Below the pieces are notes generated by a model. That model was not told where the DNA came from. It saw only the letters and a program-made list of their open reading frames with translations, and ran no database searches. A stretch of DNA of 60,499 nt from Avidesulfovibrio sp964369685 (lineage in GTDB: Bacteria; Desulfobacterota; Desulfovibrionia; Desulfovibrionales; Desulfovibrionaceae). A program made the translations under genes and the position numbers. The stretch spans positions 1 through 60,499 of the forward strand of contig CAYJFB010000014.1 in assembly GCA_964369685.1 (NCBI GenBank), read 5' to 3'. This document shows positions 25,171 to 33,578 of the stretch, one piece after another (the first letter of the stretch is position 1; every line of letters starts with the position of its first letter).

Positions 25171-26187
25171 TTAGAGGCCGCATTTTTGCATGTGGACAAT
25201 CAAGTCCGCCACACGGTTTGAGTAGCCCCATTCATTATCGTACCAAGAAACAACTTTAGCCAAGGTACCGTCTTGTACAGTGGTGTATTCGGCTTCAACA
25301 ATGGAAGAACGCGGATCGCCTTTGTAATCCATTGAAACAAGCGGAAGATCCGAATAACCGAGAATGCCTTTCAAAGGGCCTTCGGCAGCGTCTTTAATAA
25401 GCTTACGCAAGCTTTCTGTATCTGTAGGTTTTTGCAAGACGGCAGAAAAGTCAACGATAGACACCGTCGGTGTCGGTACACGCAGTGACCAACCTGTAAA
25501 TTTACCCTTCAAAGAAGGAACAACTTCTGCCACGGCTTGAGCTGCACCGGTGGATGTCGGAATAATATTGCAAGCGGCGGCACGAGCACGGCGCAAATCG
25601 CTGTGAGGAAGATCCAAAATCCGTTGGTCATTGGTGTATGCGTGGATTGTGGTCATGGCACCGGTTACGATACCAAAGGTTTCTTCAATAATTTTTGCAA
25701 CGGGAGCAAGGCAGTTTGTTGTGCAAGAAGCGTTTGACACAACATGATGTTTTGCCGGATCGTATTGTTCATGGTTCACGCCCATAACAATGGTCAAATC
25801 TTGATCTTTGGCCGGAGCTGTAATGATCACTTTGCGTGCGCCGTTGTCAATATGCACATGGGCGTCTTTTGCAGAACGGAAAATACCCGTTGATTCAACA
25901 ACAATATCAACACCAAATTTTTTCCAATCCAATTTTTTCGGATCGCGCTCAGAAAAGCAATAGACATTCCAAGGGCCTACATGTGCTGTATCACCTTCAA
26001 CAACAGGATTCATATTGGCACGACCGTACACACTGTCGTATTCAAGCAAGTGAAAATTGGTTTTGGCGTCGCATAAATCGTTGATAGCAACAATTTCAAC
26101 ATTGTCTTGGAAGCTGCCGTACAATGCACGAAAAACTTGACGGCCTATACGACCAAAACCATTGATTGCAACTTTAACTTTTTTCAT
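25171..26187 (-). CDS. gap: Glyceraldehyde-3-phosphate dehydrogenase (type I)
   Basis: The glycolytic/gluconeogenic enzyme that oxidises glyceraldehyde 3-phosphate with NAD+ and phosphate. The Rossmann motif INGFGRIGRQVFRA opens the protein, the catalytic cysteine is in SNASCTTNCLAP, and the phosphate-site and C-terminal WYDNEWGYSNRV motifs are intact. Length 338 aa is standard. Asp34-region residues (INDLCD) favour NAD+. It is monocistronic in appearance, preceded by a GGACAG-like ribosome-binding site and followed by a hairpin repeat. gpmI, another lower-glycolysis gene, is unlinked at 43920. Confidence 0.96.
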   Translation of the reverse strand: MKKVKVAINGFGRIGRQVFRALYGSFQDNVEIVAINDLCDAKTNFHLLEYDSVYGRANMNPVVEGDTAHVGPWNVYCFSERDPKKLDWKKFGVDIVVESTGIFRSAKDAHVHIDNGARKVIITAPAKDQDLTIVMGVNHEQYDPAKHHVVSNASCTTNCLAPVAKIIEETFGIVTGAMTTIHAYTNDQRILDLPHSDLRRARAAACNIIPTSTGAAQAVAEVVPSLKGKFTGWSLRVPTPTVSIVDFSAVLQKPTDTESLRKLIKDAAEGPLKGILGYSDLPLVSMDYKGDPRSSIVEAEYTTVQDGTLAKVVSWYDNEWGYSNRVADLIVHMQKCGL

Positions 26188-26305
26188 CTTTTCTGTCCTT
26201 TTAAAGGTTTATAAAGATTTTTTCCAAAAACGAATATTCTTCGTCATAAACAACACATCAATATTACTCCACATATGCAATCTATGCAAATATATATCAA
26301 TAATA

Positions 26306-27670
26306 TTATAGAGAAGGATTTAACTGTGTTTTATAATTCACATATTCTGCTATAGTCAATTTGCCTTCCAAAAGATCAAGCAAATTATTTTTGTGTGTCA
26401 GAAATGCAATCATATTTTCTTTTGAAACAGGTTTATGACGCGGTGTCACCAATTTTAAAGGATTGACAAATTGGCCATTCTTTTTAATCCGAAAATCAAG
26501 GTGCGGCCCTGTGGACAACCCGGTACTGCCAACATATCCGATAATCTCTCCCTGACTGACACGCCGTCCTTTATTCCCTTTGATCCCTTTGGCATATTTA
26601 GAAAGATGTGCATACATCGATTCAAGCCCGTTGGCATGCCGCAATACAATTAAATTTCCATAACCACCTGCCCAACTCGCACGCGTAACAACACCGTCAC
26701 CAATAGCCATCACAGGCGTACCGGACGGAGCGCCGTAATCAATACCTTGATGTGGACGCGTTACTTTCAATATAGGGTGCTTACGAGTCATAGAGTACCC
26801 CGATGTAATTCGGGTTATTGATAACGGCGCTTTCAAAAAAGCTTTATTCAAGCTTTCACCGTTGGCATTGAAATAGCGCGCCTTATCCGAATCCATAAAA
26901 AGAAAGCCCTCATACGTGAGATCTTGATTCACAAAACGTGCGGCAAGAATCCTGCCATAGTGATCAAACTCACCATCACGGAAACGCTTTTCAACAACTA
27001 AAGCAAAGTTATCTTCTTCACGCAAATCACGTACGAAATCAATCTCAGAAGCAAATATATCGGCAAGAAAAATCGCTAATTCAGGATTTTCACCGCTGGC
27101 AATCATGCCCTCAAAAAGACTCGATTCCACACGGCCGTGAATCACAGCCACATCAACATCATATTCTATGGCCTCCAACGAAGCCATAAATTGATCGTCA
27201 ACACATGCAATAACTAATTTGTTGTCACGATCAATTTCATACTCAAAACGTTCCAATTCACTGTTTTCAGCAGAACGAACCACCGTATATGGCTTACCGA
27301 CCCGCAACTTGGCCAGCGAATGCACAGATTCAGACACATTCAACATTTCATAAAACATGGATCTGGACATATATTTTGTCAAAATTTTTTCTGCCGTGTC
27401 CCCCGCTTGAACAGATCCGAATTCTGTATAGGGATCAAAGTCATATTCAGCAGAAAAAATCGCTGTTTTTTCCTCAGAAGAATATCCATCCGCAACAGGT
27501 TCTTGCGCGTCAGTTTGCTCTGCAACCTCAGGAACCATTCCTTGAACGATACTTTTTTCTGATAATATTGTATCGTTATCCAACAACCACAGAATACCAA
27601 AAAAAGAAACACAGCAAAAAACAATGACACCAATAAGTCTGTACATCAATGGGTTAAACAAAACACTCAT
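26306..27670 (-). CDS. M23 peptidase with OapA/LysM-like N-terminal region (MepM/NlpD-type)
   Basis: A membrane-anchored cell-wall endopeptidase type protein of 454 residues. One membrane helix near residues 10-29 (IGVIVFCCVSFFGILWLL) is followed by an acidic linker and then a segment with QAGDTAEKILTKYMSRSMFYEML, like the OapA/LysM-like region of MepM proteins. The C-terminal M23 domain has RPHQGIDYGAPSGTPV, YGNLIVLRHANGLESMYAHL and the ligand pair in TGPHLDFRIKKNGQFVNP. The last motif reads HLDFR rather than the usual HLHFR, so one metal-ligand His is replaced by Asp and activity is uncertain. It is the last minus-strand gene before the putative origin. Confidence 0.88.
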   Translation of the reverse strand: MSVLFNPLMYRLIGVIVFCCVSFFGILWLLDNDTILSEKSIVQGMVPEVAEQTDAQEPVADGYSSEEKTAIFSAEYDFDPYTEFGSVQAGDTAEKILTKYMSRSMFYEMLNVSESVHSLAKLRVGKPYTVVRSAENSELERFEYEIDRDNKLVIACVDDQFMASLEAIEYDVDVAVIHGRVESSLFEGMIASGENPELAIFLADIFASEIDFVRDLREEDNFALVVEKRFRDGEFDHYGRILAARFVNQDLTYEGFLFMDSDKARYFNANGESLNKAFLKAPLSITRITSGYSMTRKHPILKVTRPHQGIDYGAPSGTPVMAIGDGVVTRASWAGGYGNLIVLRHANGLESMYAHLSKYAKGIKGNKGRRVSQGEIIGYVGSTGLSTGPHLDFRIKKNGQFVNPLKLVTPRHKPVSKENMIAFLTHKNNLLDLLEGKLTIAEYVNYKTQLNPSL

Positions 27671-28219
27671 CTTTTATGGCCTTTGATAAAATCATAAAAA
27701 AAGGTTAGTTATAACGAATCGGCTGCGACAAACCTGCTTTAACAAATTTGTAATACATACCATGGATAGAGTATCTACCAAATTTAAAAAAGGAAAAATA
27801 AAAGAAGAACACTGAAAAACAATGCTCTCTCAATATTCATTCATAAAAACCCATTCTCATATTCATGAAATATATTTTTTATAAGGACTTAATAGTATTG
27901 TCCAGTCAAAAAATCGTATAGATTTTTGAACCTTGTGTATAGATTTTTTATGCACCCAAAAAAAACAGCATAAAAATACATTTTTATAAAATACTATCCA
28001 TTCAATATTCTTTATTTTTTTATTTTTTATCAAAAAAAATAAAATAAGTAAAAAATGAATACGCAGACAGTTATTTTTTTTAAATCAAAATATTTTTTAT
28101 TATCCATACAGAATATATATAAAAAAATAGCTTTTAAGAACTTGTTCTTATTGTTTTTTTTTGATACAAAAAAAATGAAATTGAACATTTTTATGTCACA
28201 TAAAATATATTCCATACCA
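27671..28219. other. A+T-rich region upstream of dnaA, candidate oriC
   Basis: About 550 bp without a supported gene, where minus-strand genes give way to plus-strand genes. It has a direct repeat GTATAGATTTTT at 27916-27927 and 27937-27948 (21 bp apart), a near-consensus DnaA box TTATCCATA at 28100-28108, looser matches near 27761 and 27994, and an almost pure A/T stretch from about 27960 to 28060. Short frames that run from 28055 into dnaA have no ribosome-binding site or family similarity before about 28193. Confidence 0.5.
28135..28150. promoter_or_regulatory. Palindrome TAAGAAC-TT-GTTCTTA upstream of dnaA
   Basis: Perfect 7-bp arms with a 2-bp spacer, 70 bp before the preferred dnaA start. 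The same half-sites (AAGAAC/GTTCTT) recur with a 6-bp spacer in front of dnaN. A shared operator is possible but not shown. Confidence 0.4.
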
Positions 28220-29518
28220 ATGAGATCGCCCCCCGTGCTCAAAGAACACCTCTACCATTCTTTACTCACACACTGCCAAAAAGACGCGCTTGAACGCTGG
28301 TTCACGCCCTTGACCCTAAAACATACAAAAACATCAGAGCAAAATATATTGCTTGTTTTCTTTCCGCACGCCTTTTTTGCAGACTGGTTCACAGAACACG
28401 GACAAAGACTCTTTGAACACCACGCCAAACAACTCTGCGGCCACGATCTGCATATCCAGTATACAACACAATCAAAACAAACAGAAAAAAAAAATATTTT
28501 TATCAATCCCCCAATAAAACAAAATGATAATAAAGAAAAAAACTTTGAAAACTTTTTTTCCAATAACAAACACACACCGGTATTACACGCCATAAACAAT
28601 GCCATTAACACCGTCCCGGATTACGGCAACCCTCTTCTTTTGGAAGGCCCTTCAGGTACCGGAAAAACACACTTGCTTCATGCCGCAGTGCAAGAATGTC
28701 TCAAACAAAAAAAATATATTTTTCAAACAAATGCAGAACAATTTATACAAACAATACAACAAACATCGGCATTCAGCCTCCGCTCATATACAATCTATGC
28801 CGCATTTTTCTTTGATAATGTCCATCTGCTTTCCGAACAAGAAACCGTTCAGGAACACTTGGCTATGCTGATTGATTTTTTTTATGAGAATACTGTGCCC
28901 ATGTTTTTTGCAGGATCTGGAAACAGCAACCAATGGCATTTAACACAAAAACTCTTATCGCGTTTGCAAGGCGGACTGCGCATAACACTCCCCGAACCCG
29001 ATCTGGATATCCGTTTGCGCTTTACAAAAAATGCCATAAAAAAACGACATCTTATCATAAATAAACAACAAGCACTCAAAATGGCACAACGTTCTCAAAA
29101 CCTCTACCAATTGCGCGGCCTGCTCCATACCCTGAGTCTCCATCAACAAATGACAGGAACACTCAGCGAAACCGAGTTTACAGCCATCCTTGATCAAAAC
29201 AGAGAACATAACACACTCACACCACAAACCATCATTCAACTGGTTGCCACAAAATATGCCGTCACAACCAAAGATATTCTCTCTGCACGCCGGACACCGC
29301 AATTGGTCACGGCACGGCAAGTGGCAATGTATTTTTGTCGTGAACTTTTAGGCTATTCCTATCCCGCCATAGGTGAAATTTTTGCAGGCAAAGATCACAG
29401 TACCGTCATGCATGCTGTAAAAAAAATCAAAGAAAAACAAACAAGTGACAAAGTTATGCACACAATACTCAATGAAATGTCACAAATGTTCCTAAATAAC
29501 AACATTCCGAAACAATAA
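28220..29518 (+). CDS. dnaA: Chromosomal replication initiator DnaA (divergent)
   Basis: Binds DnaA boxes at the origin and melts DNA. Domain I is about residues 5-60, a short Lys/Asn-rich linker follows, the AAA+ domain has Walker A GPSGTGKT (143-150) and the arginine-finger type LLSRLQGGLRI, and domain IV ends with the DNA-binding signature GKDHSTVMHAVKKI. The Walker B region reads FFFDNVHLL (D199, N200) rather than the usual DD-(I/V)-(Q/H), which is unusual. Start uncertain: ATG 28220 gives a normal domain I, ATG 28193 is also possible, and neither has a clear ribosome-binding site. It heads the conserved order dnaA-dnaN-gyrB-gyrA. Confidence 0.88.
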   Translation: MRSPPVLKEHLYHSLLTHCQKDALERWFTPLTLKHTKTSEQNILLVFFPHAFFADWFTEHGQRLFEHHAKQLCGHDLHIQYTTQSKQTEKKNIFINPPIKQNDNKEKNFENFFSNNKHTPVLHAINNAINTVPDYGNPLLLEGPSGTGKTHLLHAAVQECLKQKKYIFQTNAEQFIQTIQQTSAFSLRSYTIYAAFFFDNVHLLSEQETVQEHLAMLIDFFYENTVPMFFAGSGNSNQWHLTQKLLSRLQGGLRITLPEPDLDIRLRFTKNAIKKRHLIINKQQALKMAQRSQNLYQLRGLLHTLSLHQQMTGTLSETEFTAILDQNREHNTLTPQTIIQLVATKYAVTTKDILSARRTPQLVTARQVAMYFCRELLGYSYPAIGEIFAGKDHSTVMHAVKKIKEKQTSDKVMHTILNEMSQMFLNNNIPKQ

Positions 29519-29547
29519 ACACAATAAGGAACAAAGTGTGCATAACA

Positions 29548-29565
29548 AAGAACAAGATTGTTCTT
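29548..29565. promoter_or_regulatory. Palindrome AAGAACAA-GA-TTGTTCTT between dnaA and dnaN
   Basis: Perfect 8-bp arms with a 2-bp spacer, 85 bp before the dnaN start. No T-run follows, so it is not a standard terminator. GAACAA recurs several times in this 131-bp gap. Confidence 0.4.
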
Positions 29566-29649
29566 AAAAAAATCAGTAAATTTAATAGTTTTTGTAAGAT
29601 AGGAACAAAAGAACAGCCCTAATAACAAATAACAAAAAAGGATCAATAT

Positions 29650-30804
29650 ATGATTGTTCAAATACAAAAAGAACAACTCATCGAAGGTTTGCAAAAAGCC
29701 GCCAACATCATCCCAACCCGTTCAGGTGCGGCGTATTTACGCTCACTTTGGATTAGAGCTGAAAATGAAAGCATTTCGCTCATGGCTACAGACACAAATA
29801 TAGAATTTATAGGAACATACGTTGCCAACGTTCAACAAGACGGTATGATTGGCGTAAACGGACGCAATTTTGTTGAATTGCTTCGTCGGCTTTCAGCAGG
29901 TACAGTCAGTTTGCGTTTAGACAATGAAAGTTCTACTCTCATTGTCGAGCAAGGCAGAAGAACCTACAAATTGCCCGTCAACGATCGCACATGGTTCCAA
30001 GAATTGGCACCCTTTCCTGAAACAACACCGATAACATGGAGTGGTGACGTCCTCAAAGAATCCTTGGATAAAAGCTTATTCTGTGTCAGTGATGATGAAA
30101 CGTCCGATGCGCTGTCTTGTTTATATATTTGCACTGTGCAAGCTGAAGACGGCAATATTGACATTTGTGGTTTGAACGGTCACCAATTTGCACGAATCCG
30201 TTTAACTCACAACGAATTGGCTTCAACACTTCCCGAAGAAGGGGTGTTGCTACAAAAAAAATATGTTACCGAACTGCGTAAATGGCTGAACGATGACGAA
30301 ATTGAAATAAATTTGACAGAAAAACGTTTATTTATTCGTACAATGAACGGTCAAGAATGTGTAAGTTTACCGCGTGCAGCATTGGTTTATCCGGAATATC
30401 AAGCATTTTTGGATAAACTCAACGATCCTGAAGCTGCTGAGTTACATATACATCGTAAAGAATGCCTTGAAGCATTGGATCGTATTTCAATTTTTAATAC
30501 GGAAAATGATCGTTGCACATTTTTTGATCTTTCAAGTCATGAATTACAACTCTCGGCACAAGGACAAGATACAGGTTCAGCCAATGAATCGTTGGAAGTT
30601 CAATACGCAGGTTCTATTGAACGCGTTGTTTTTCCGACAAAAAATATGATGGATATTTTAACAAAATATCATTCTGAACAACTCAAATTGGTTCTTACGG
30701 GAACTGAAGGCCCTTGCGGCATTTACGGTCAAGACGATCCGGGATATGTTGTTTTGTTGATGCCCATGAAAATAGCTCAACAACAATACTATTCCGAAGA
30801 ATAA
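29650..30804 (+). CDS. dnaN: DNA polymerase III beta subunit (sliding clamp)
   Basis: Forms the ring that tethers DNA polymerase and repair enzymes to DNA. The 384-residue chain has the three-fold clamp repeat pattern, with GRNFVELLRRL, LPEEGVLLQKKYVTELRKWL and the C-terminal YVVLLMPMKIAQ, which ends like the conserved (V/L)MPMR tail that lines the peptide-binding cleft. AAAGGA lies seven bases before the ATG. It is the likely partner for the QLALF tail of the EndoQ-helicase fusion at 12926-16330 (inference). It follows dnaA by 131 bp. Confidence 0.95.
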   Translation: MIVQIQKEQLIEGLQKAANIIPTRSGAAYLRSLWIRAENESISLMATDTNIEFIGTYVANVQQDGMIGVNGRNFVELLRRLSAGTVSLRLDNESSTLIVEQGRRTYKLPVNDRTWFQELAPFPETTPITWSGDVLKESLDKSLFCVSDDETSDALSCLYICTVQAEDGNIDICGLNGHQFARIRLTHNELASTLPEEGVLLQKKYVTELRKWLNDDEIEINLTEKRLFIRTMNGQECVSLPRAALVYPEYQAFLDKLNDPEAAELHIHRKECLEALDRISIFNTENDRCTFFDLSSHELQLSAQGQDTGSANESLEVQYAGSIERVVFPTKNMMDILTKYHSEQLKLVLTGTEGPCGIYGQDDPGYVVLLMPMKIAQQQYYSEE

Positions 30805-30809
30805 AACAA

Positions 30810-30853
30810 CCATACATTGAGTATATAGTCTTAAATATATACTCAATGTATGG
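30810..30853. repeat. 18-bp perfect stem-loop between dnaN and gyrB
   Basis: Arms 30810-30827 (CCATACATTGAGTATATA) and 30836-30853 with an 8-nt loop, starting 6 bp after the dnaN stop. There is no T-run afterwards, so termination would be atypical; attenuation or protein binding is possible. Between it and gyrB, TGTATAATTATG-like sequences are repeated (about 30885-30915). Confidence 0.6.
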
Positions 30854-30968
30854 CGATGTATAAGATATATAACTATAACTCTGATGTATAATTATGAATT
30901 GTATATAATTATGCATTAAACAGTGTTTTTTCATATCCGTTTCATGAACCTGAAAGTGGAGAGTTCCA

Positions 30969-33353
30969 GTGCAAGAAAACAGCACATATAGTGCCGATTC
31001 CATTACTATTCTTGAAGGTCTTCAAGCTGTACGCAAACGCCCGGCCATGTATATTGGGAGTATTGATACTCGTGGATTGCACCATCTTGTTTACGAGGTG
31101 GTCGACAATTCAATTGATGAAGCCATGGCCGGGTATTGCGATCATATTGATGTTGTTATCCACTTGGACAATTCACTCACGGTTCGTGACAACGGACGGG
31201 GCATTCCTGTTGATATCCATCCCAAAGCGGGTGTGCCTGCCGTACAAGTGGTCATGACAAAGCTTCATGCAGGCGGTAAATTTGACAACGATGCCTATAA
31301 AGTTTCAGGCGGTTTGCATGGTGTTGGTGTTTCTTGTGTCAATGCGCTTTCCGAATGGTTGGAAGTGACCGTACGCCGTGACGGTAAACGGTGGAAACAA
31401 CGTTACAGCCGTGGTGTTCCGCAAGACGAATTGCAATATGTGGGCGAATCCGATTCACACGGGACAACGGTTCGTTTCAAACCTGATGAAGAGATTTTTG
31501 AAGTCAACGAATTTTCTTACGAAACGTTAAAGAAACGTTTTGAAGAATTGGCATACCTCAACCACGGTTTGGAAATAGAATGTTCAGATGAACGAACGGG
31601 TGAAAAACATCTTTTTCGTGCCGATGGCGGTTTGATTCAATTTATCAAAGATCTCAATTCGGGAGAAAACGGTCTTCATCCCATTGTAAACGGAGAAGGG
31701 GTTGCTGACGGTGTGACTGTTGATTTTGCTCTGCAATACAATGCAGGGTATAAAGAAAACGTCTACACGTTTGCAAACAATATCCGAACCAAAGAAGGCG
31801 GAACACATCTTGCCGGCTTTAAAACCGCACTAACCAGAGCGATCAACGGTTACATCAAAAGTCAACCTGATTTGACAAAAAAAATCAAAGGCGGCGCGCT
31901 TTCCGGTGATGATGTTCGTGAAGGATTGACGGCTGTACTCAGTGTTAAATTGCCGCAACCGCAGTTTGAAGGACAAACCAAAACAAAACTTGGAAACAGT
32001 GAAATAAGCGGTATTGTGGGCAGTCTTGTACACGCCAAACTGGACACCTTTTTTCAAGAAAATCCCAAAGATACCCGTTTAATTATTGATAAAGCACTGG
32101 ACGCCGCAAGAGCCAGAGATGCAGCCAGAAAAGCCAGAGAATTGGTGCGTCGTAAAGGGGCGTTATCAGACAATTCTCTCCCCGGTAAACTGGCAGACTG
32201 CCAAAGCAAAGACCCCACAGAATGTGAATTGTTTATTGTGGAAGGTGACTCGGCAGGCGGTTCTGCCAAACAAGGCAGAAATCCGGGAACGCAGGCCATA
32301 TTGCCTTTGCGCGGTAAGATTTTAAATACAGAACGCACACGCTTTGATCGAATGTTGGCAAACAAAGAAGTCAAAAATTTGATTACGGCAATGGGAATCG
32401 GCATCGGTGAAGGCGATGTGGATTACGACAAATTGCGTTATCATAAAGTTGTTATTATGACTGACGCCGACGTGGACGGCGCACACATCCGTACCCTACT
32501 TTTAACATTCTTTTATCGTAATTATGAAGAATTAATTACACGGGGACACCTCTATATCGCTCAACCGCCGCTCTATCGGGCACACAACAGCCGAACAGAA
32601 AAATTTATTAAAGACGACGATGGGTTAAATGACTTTTTATTGCAACGTGTCAGTAATGATATGACTGTGGGGTGTACCAACGGTACCATGCTGAGTGGGG
32701 CGGCGCTTCCGGAATTGATGAATAAAGTCAAGCGAATTGAAAAACGTATCGGTGATGCCGAAATGGCAGGCATCAATCGTCATCTTTTTTTGACACTCAT
32801 AAGCGGTGAAGAACGAATCACACCGGATTGCCTCGTTGACAGCACGCGTTGCCACGAGCTGCTTGCTGAAAACGGATACACACTGACAGTCAAAAAAGAA
32901 GAACATGAAGACGGTGATCGTGTTTTTGCACTGATTGAAAACACAAACGGACACTACACTCGCGTAGCTGCTGAATTTTTTGTTTCAAGAATGTACCTGT
33001 CGGCATGGGAAACATTGGCAACTGTCCGTGAAGAATGCGGTTCTTTTTCTTTTACTTTAACCAGTCGCGATACCCCGCATGAAGCACCCGATCTTTTTTC
33101 ACTGTATGATTTGACCTTGGATGAAGCCAGAAAAGGCTTGAATATCCAACGATATAAAGGTCTGGGCGAAATGAATCCCGAGCAACTTTGGGTTACAACC
33201 ATGAACCCTGAGAACCGAACGCTGTTGCAGGTGACAATCGAAGACGGAGAAATAGCCAATGATACCTTCGAACAACTCATGGGCGACAGAGTTGAACCAC
33301 GCCGTGAGTTCATCGAACGCAACGCTCTTATGGTCAGAGAACTTGATATTTAA
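30969..33353 (+). CDS. gyrB: DNA gyrase subunit B
   Basis: ATPase subunit of gyrase, which introduces negative supercoils with GyrA. The GHKL ATPase domain has DNSIDEAMAG, DNGRGIPV and GGLHGVGVSCVNALS; the TOPRIM domain has EGDSAGGSAKQGRN and the metal-binding MTDADVDGAHIRTL. The C-terminus ends PRREFIERNALMVRELDI. Length is 794 aa. Start is GTG at 30969 with GGAG seven bases upstream. The 225-bp gap to gyrA contains two unusual palindromes. Confidence 0.97.
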   Translation: MQENSTYSADSITILEGLQAVRKRPAMYIGSIDTRGLHHLVYEVVDNSIDEAMAGYCDHIDVVIHLDNSLTVRDNGRGIPVDIHPKAGVPAVQVVMTKLHAGGKFDNDAYKVSGGLHGVGVSCVNALSEWLEVTVRRDGKRWKQRYSRGVPQDELQYVGESDSHGTTVRFKPDEEIFEVNEFSYETLKKRFEELAYLNHGLEIECSDERTGEKHLFRADGGLIQFIKDLNSGENGLHPIVNGEGVADGVTVDFALQYNAGYKENVYTFANNIRTKEGGTHLAGFKTALTRAINGYIKSQPDLTKKIKGGALSGDDVREGLTAVLSVKLPQPQFEGQTKTKLGNSEISGIVGSLVHAKLDTFFQENPKDTRLIIDKALDAARARDAARKARELVRRKGALSDNSLPGKLADCQSKDPTECELFIVEGDSAGGSAKQGRNPGTQAILPLRGKILNTERTRFDRMLANKEVKNLITAMGIGIGEGDVDYDKLRYHKVVIMTDADVDGAHIRTLLLTFFYRNYEELITRGHLYIAQPPLYRAHNSRTEKFIKDDDGLNDFLLQRVSNDMTVGCTNGTMLSGAALPELMNKVKRIEKRIGDAEMAGINRHLFLTLISGEERITPDCLVDSTRCHELLAENGYTLTVKKEEHEDGDRVFALIENTNGHYTRVAAEFFVSRMYLSAWETLATVREECGSFSFTLTSRDTPHEAPDLFSLYDLTLDEARKGLNIQRYKGLGEMNPEQLWVTTMNPENRTLLQVTIEDGEIANDTFEQLMGDRVEPRREFIERNALMVRELDI

Positions 33354-33399
33354 TTGATAAATTTACATTTATTTTTCATTTATTTTTTATTTTCATTTA

Positions 33400-33438
33400 T
33401 TTTTTTTCGGGGGGGATAATCCCCCCCGAGCCCCCTTG
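33400..33438 (+). repeat. Palindromic dispersed repeat, intergenic copy
   Basis: T-run (33400-33407), then arms TCGGGGGGGAT (33407-33417) and 33419-33429 around one base, then AGCCCCCTTG. In inverse orientation it has the same layout as the copy inside the AddB-like gene at 17434-17478. Upstream (33365-33407) CATTTATTTTT is repeated three times. Confidence 0.65.
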
Positions 33439-33442
33439 TTTT

Positions 33443-33506
33443 CGCGGTGTATATCGGAAAACTTGCCGGAGCAAAGCTCTGTCGGCGTTTTCCGATATAC
33501 ACCGCG
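33443..33506. repeat. 20-bp perfect stem-loop upstream of gyrA
   Basis: Arms 33443-33462 (CGCGGTGTATATCGGAAAAC) and 33487-33506 are exact complements. The 24-nt inner part continues to pair (GCCG/CGGC and GAGC-AAA-GCTC), so nearly 64 bases form one hairpin. It ends 72 bp before the gyrA start. Confidence 0.7.
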
Positions 33507-33578
33507 ATCAAGGCGCCCCAGAGAATTTTTTACTGAAAAGTACGTGTAAAATAAAAGTCAAAGAAAAAGGCAGTGATT

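Noticed and set aside
28055..28192. N-terminal extension of dnaA
   Set aside because: Lys/Phe/Asn-rich translation of A+T-rich spacer, no ribosome-binding site, no match to DnaA domain I.
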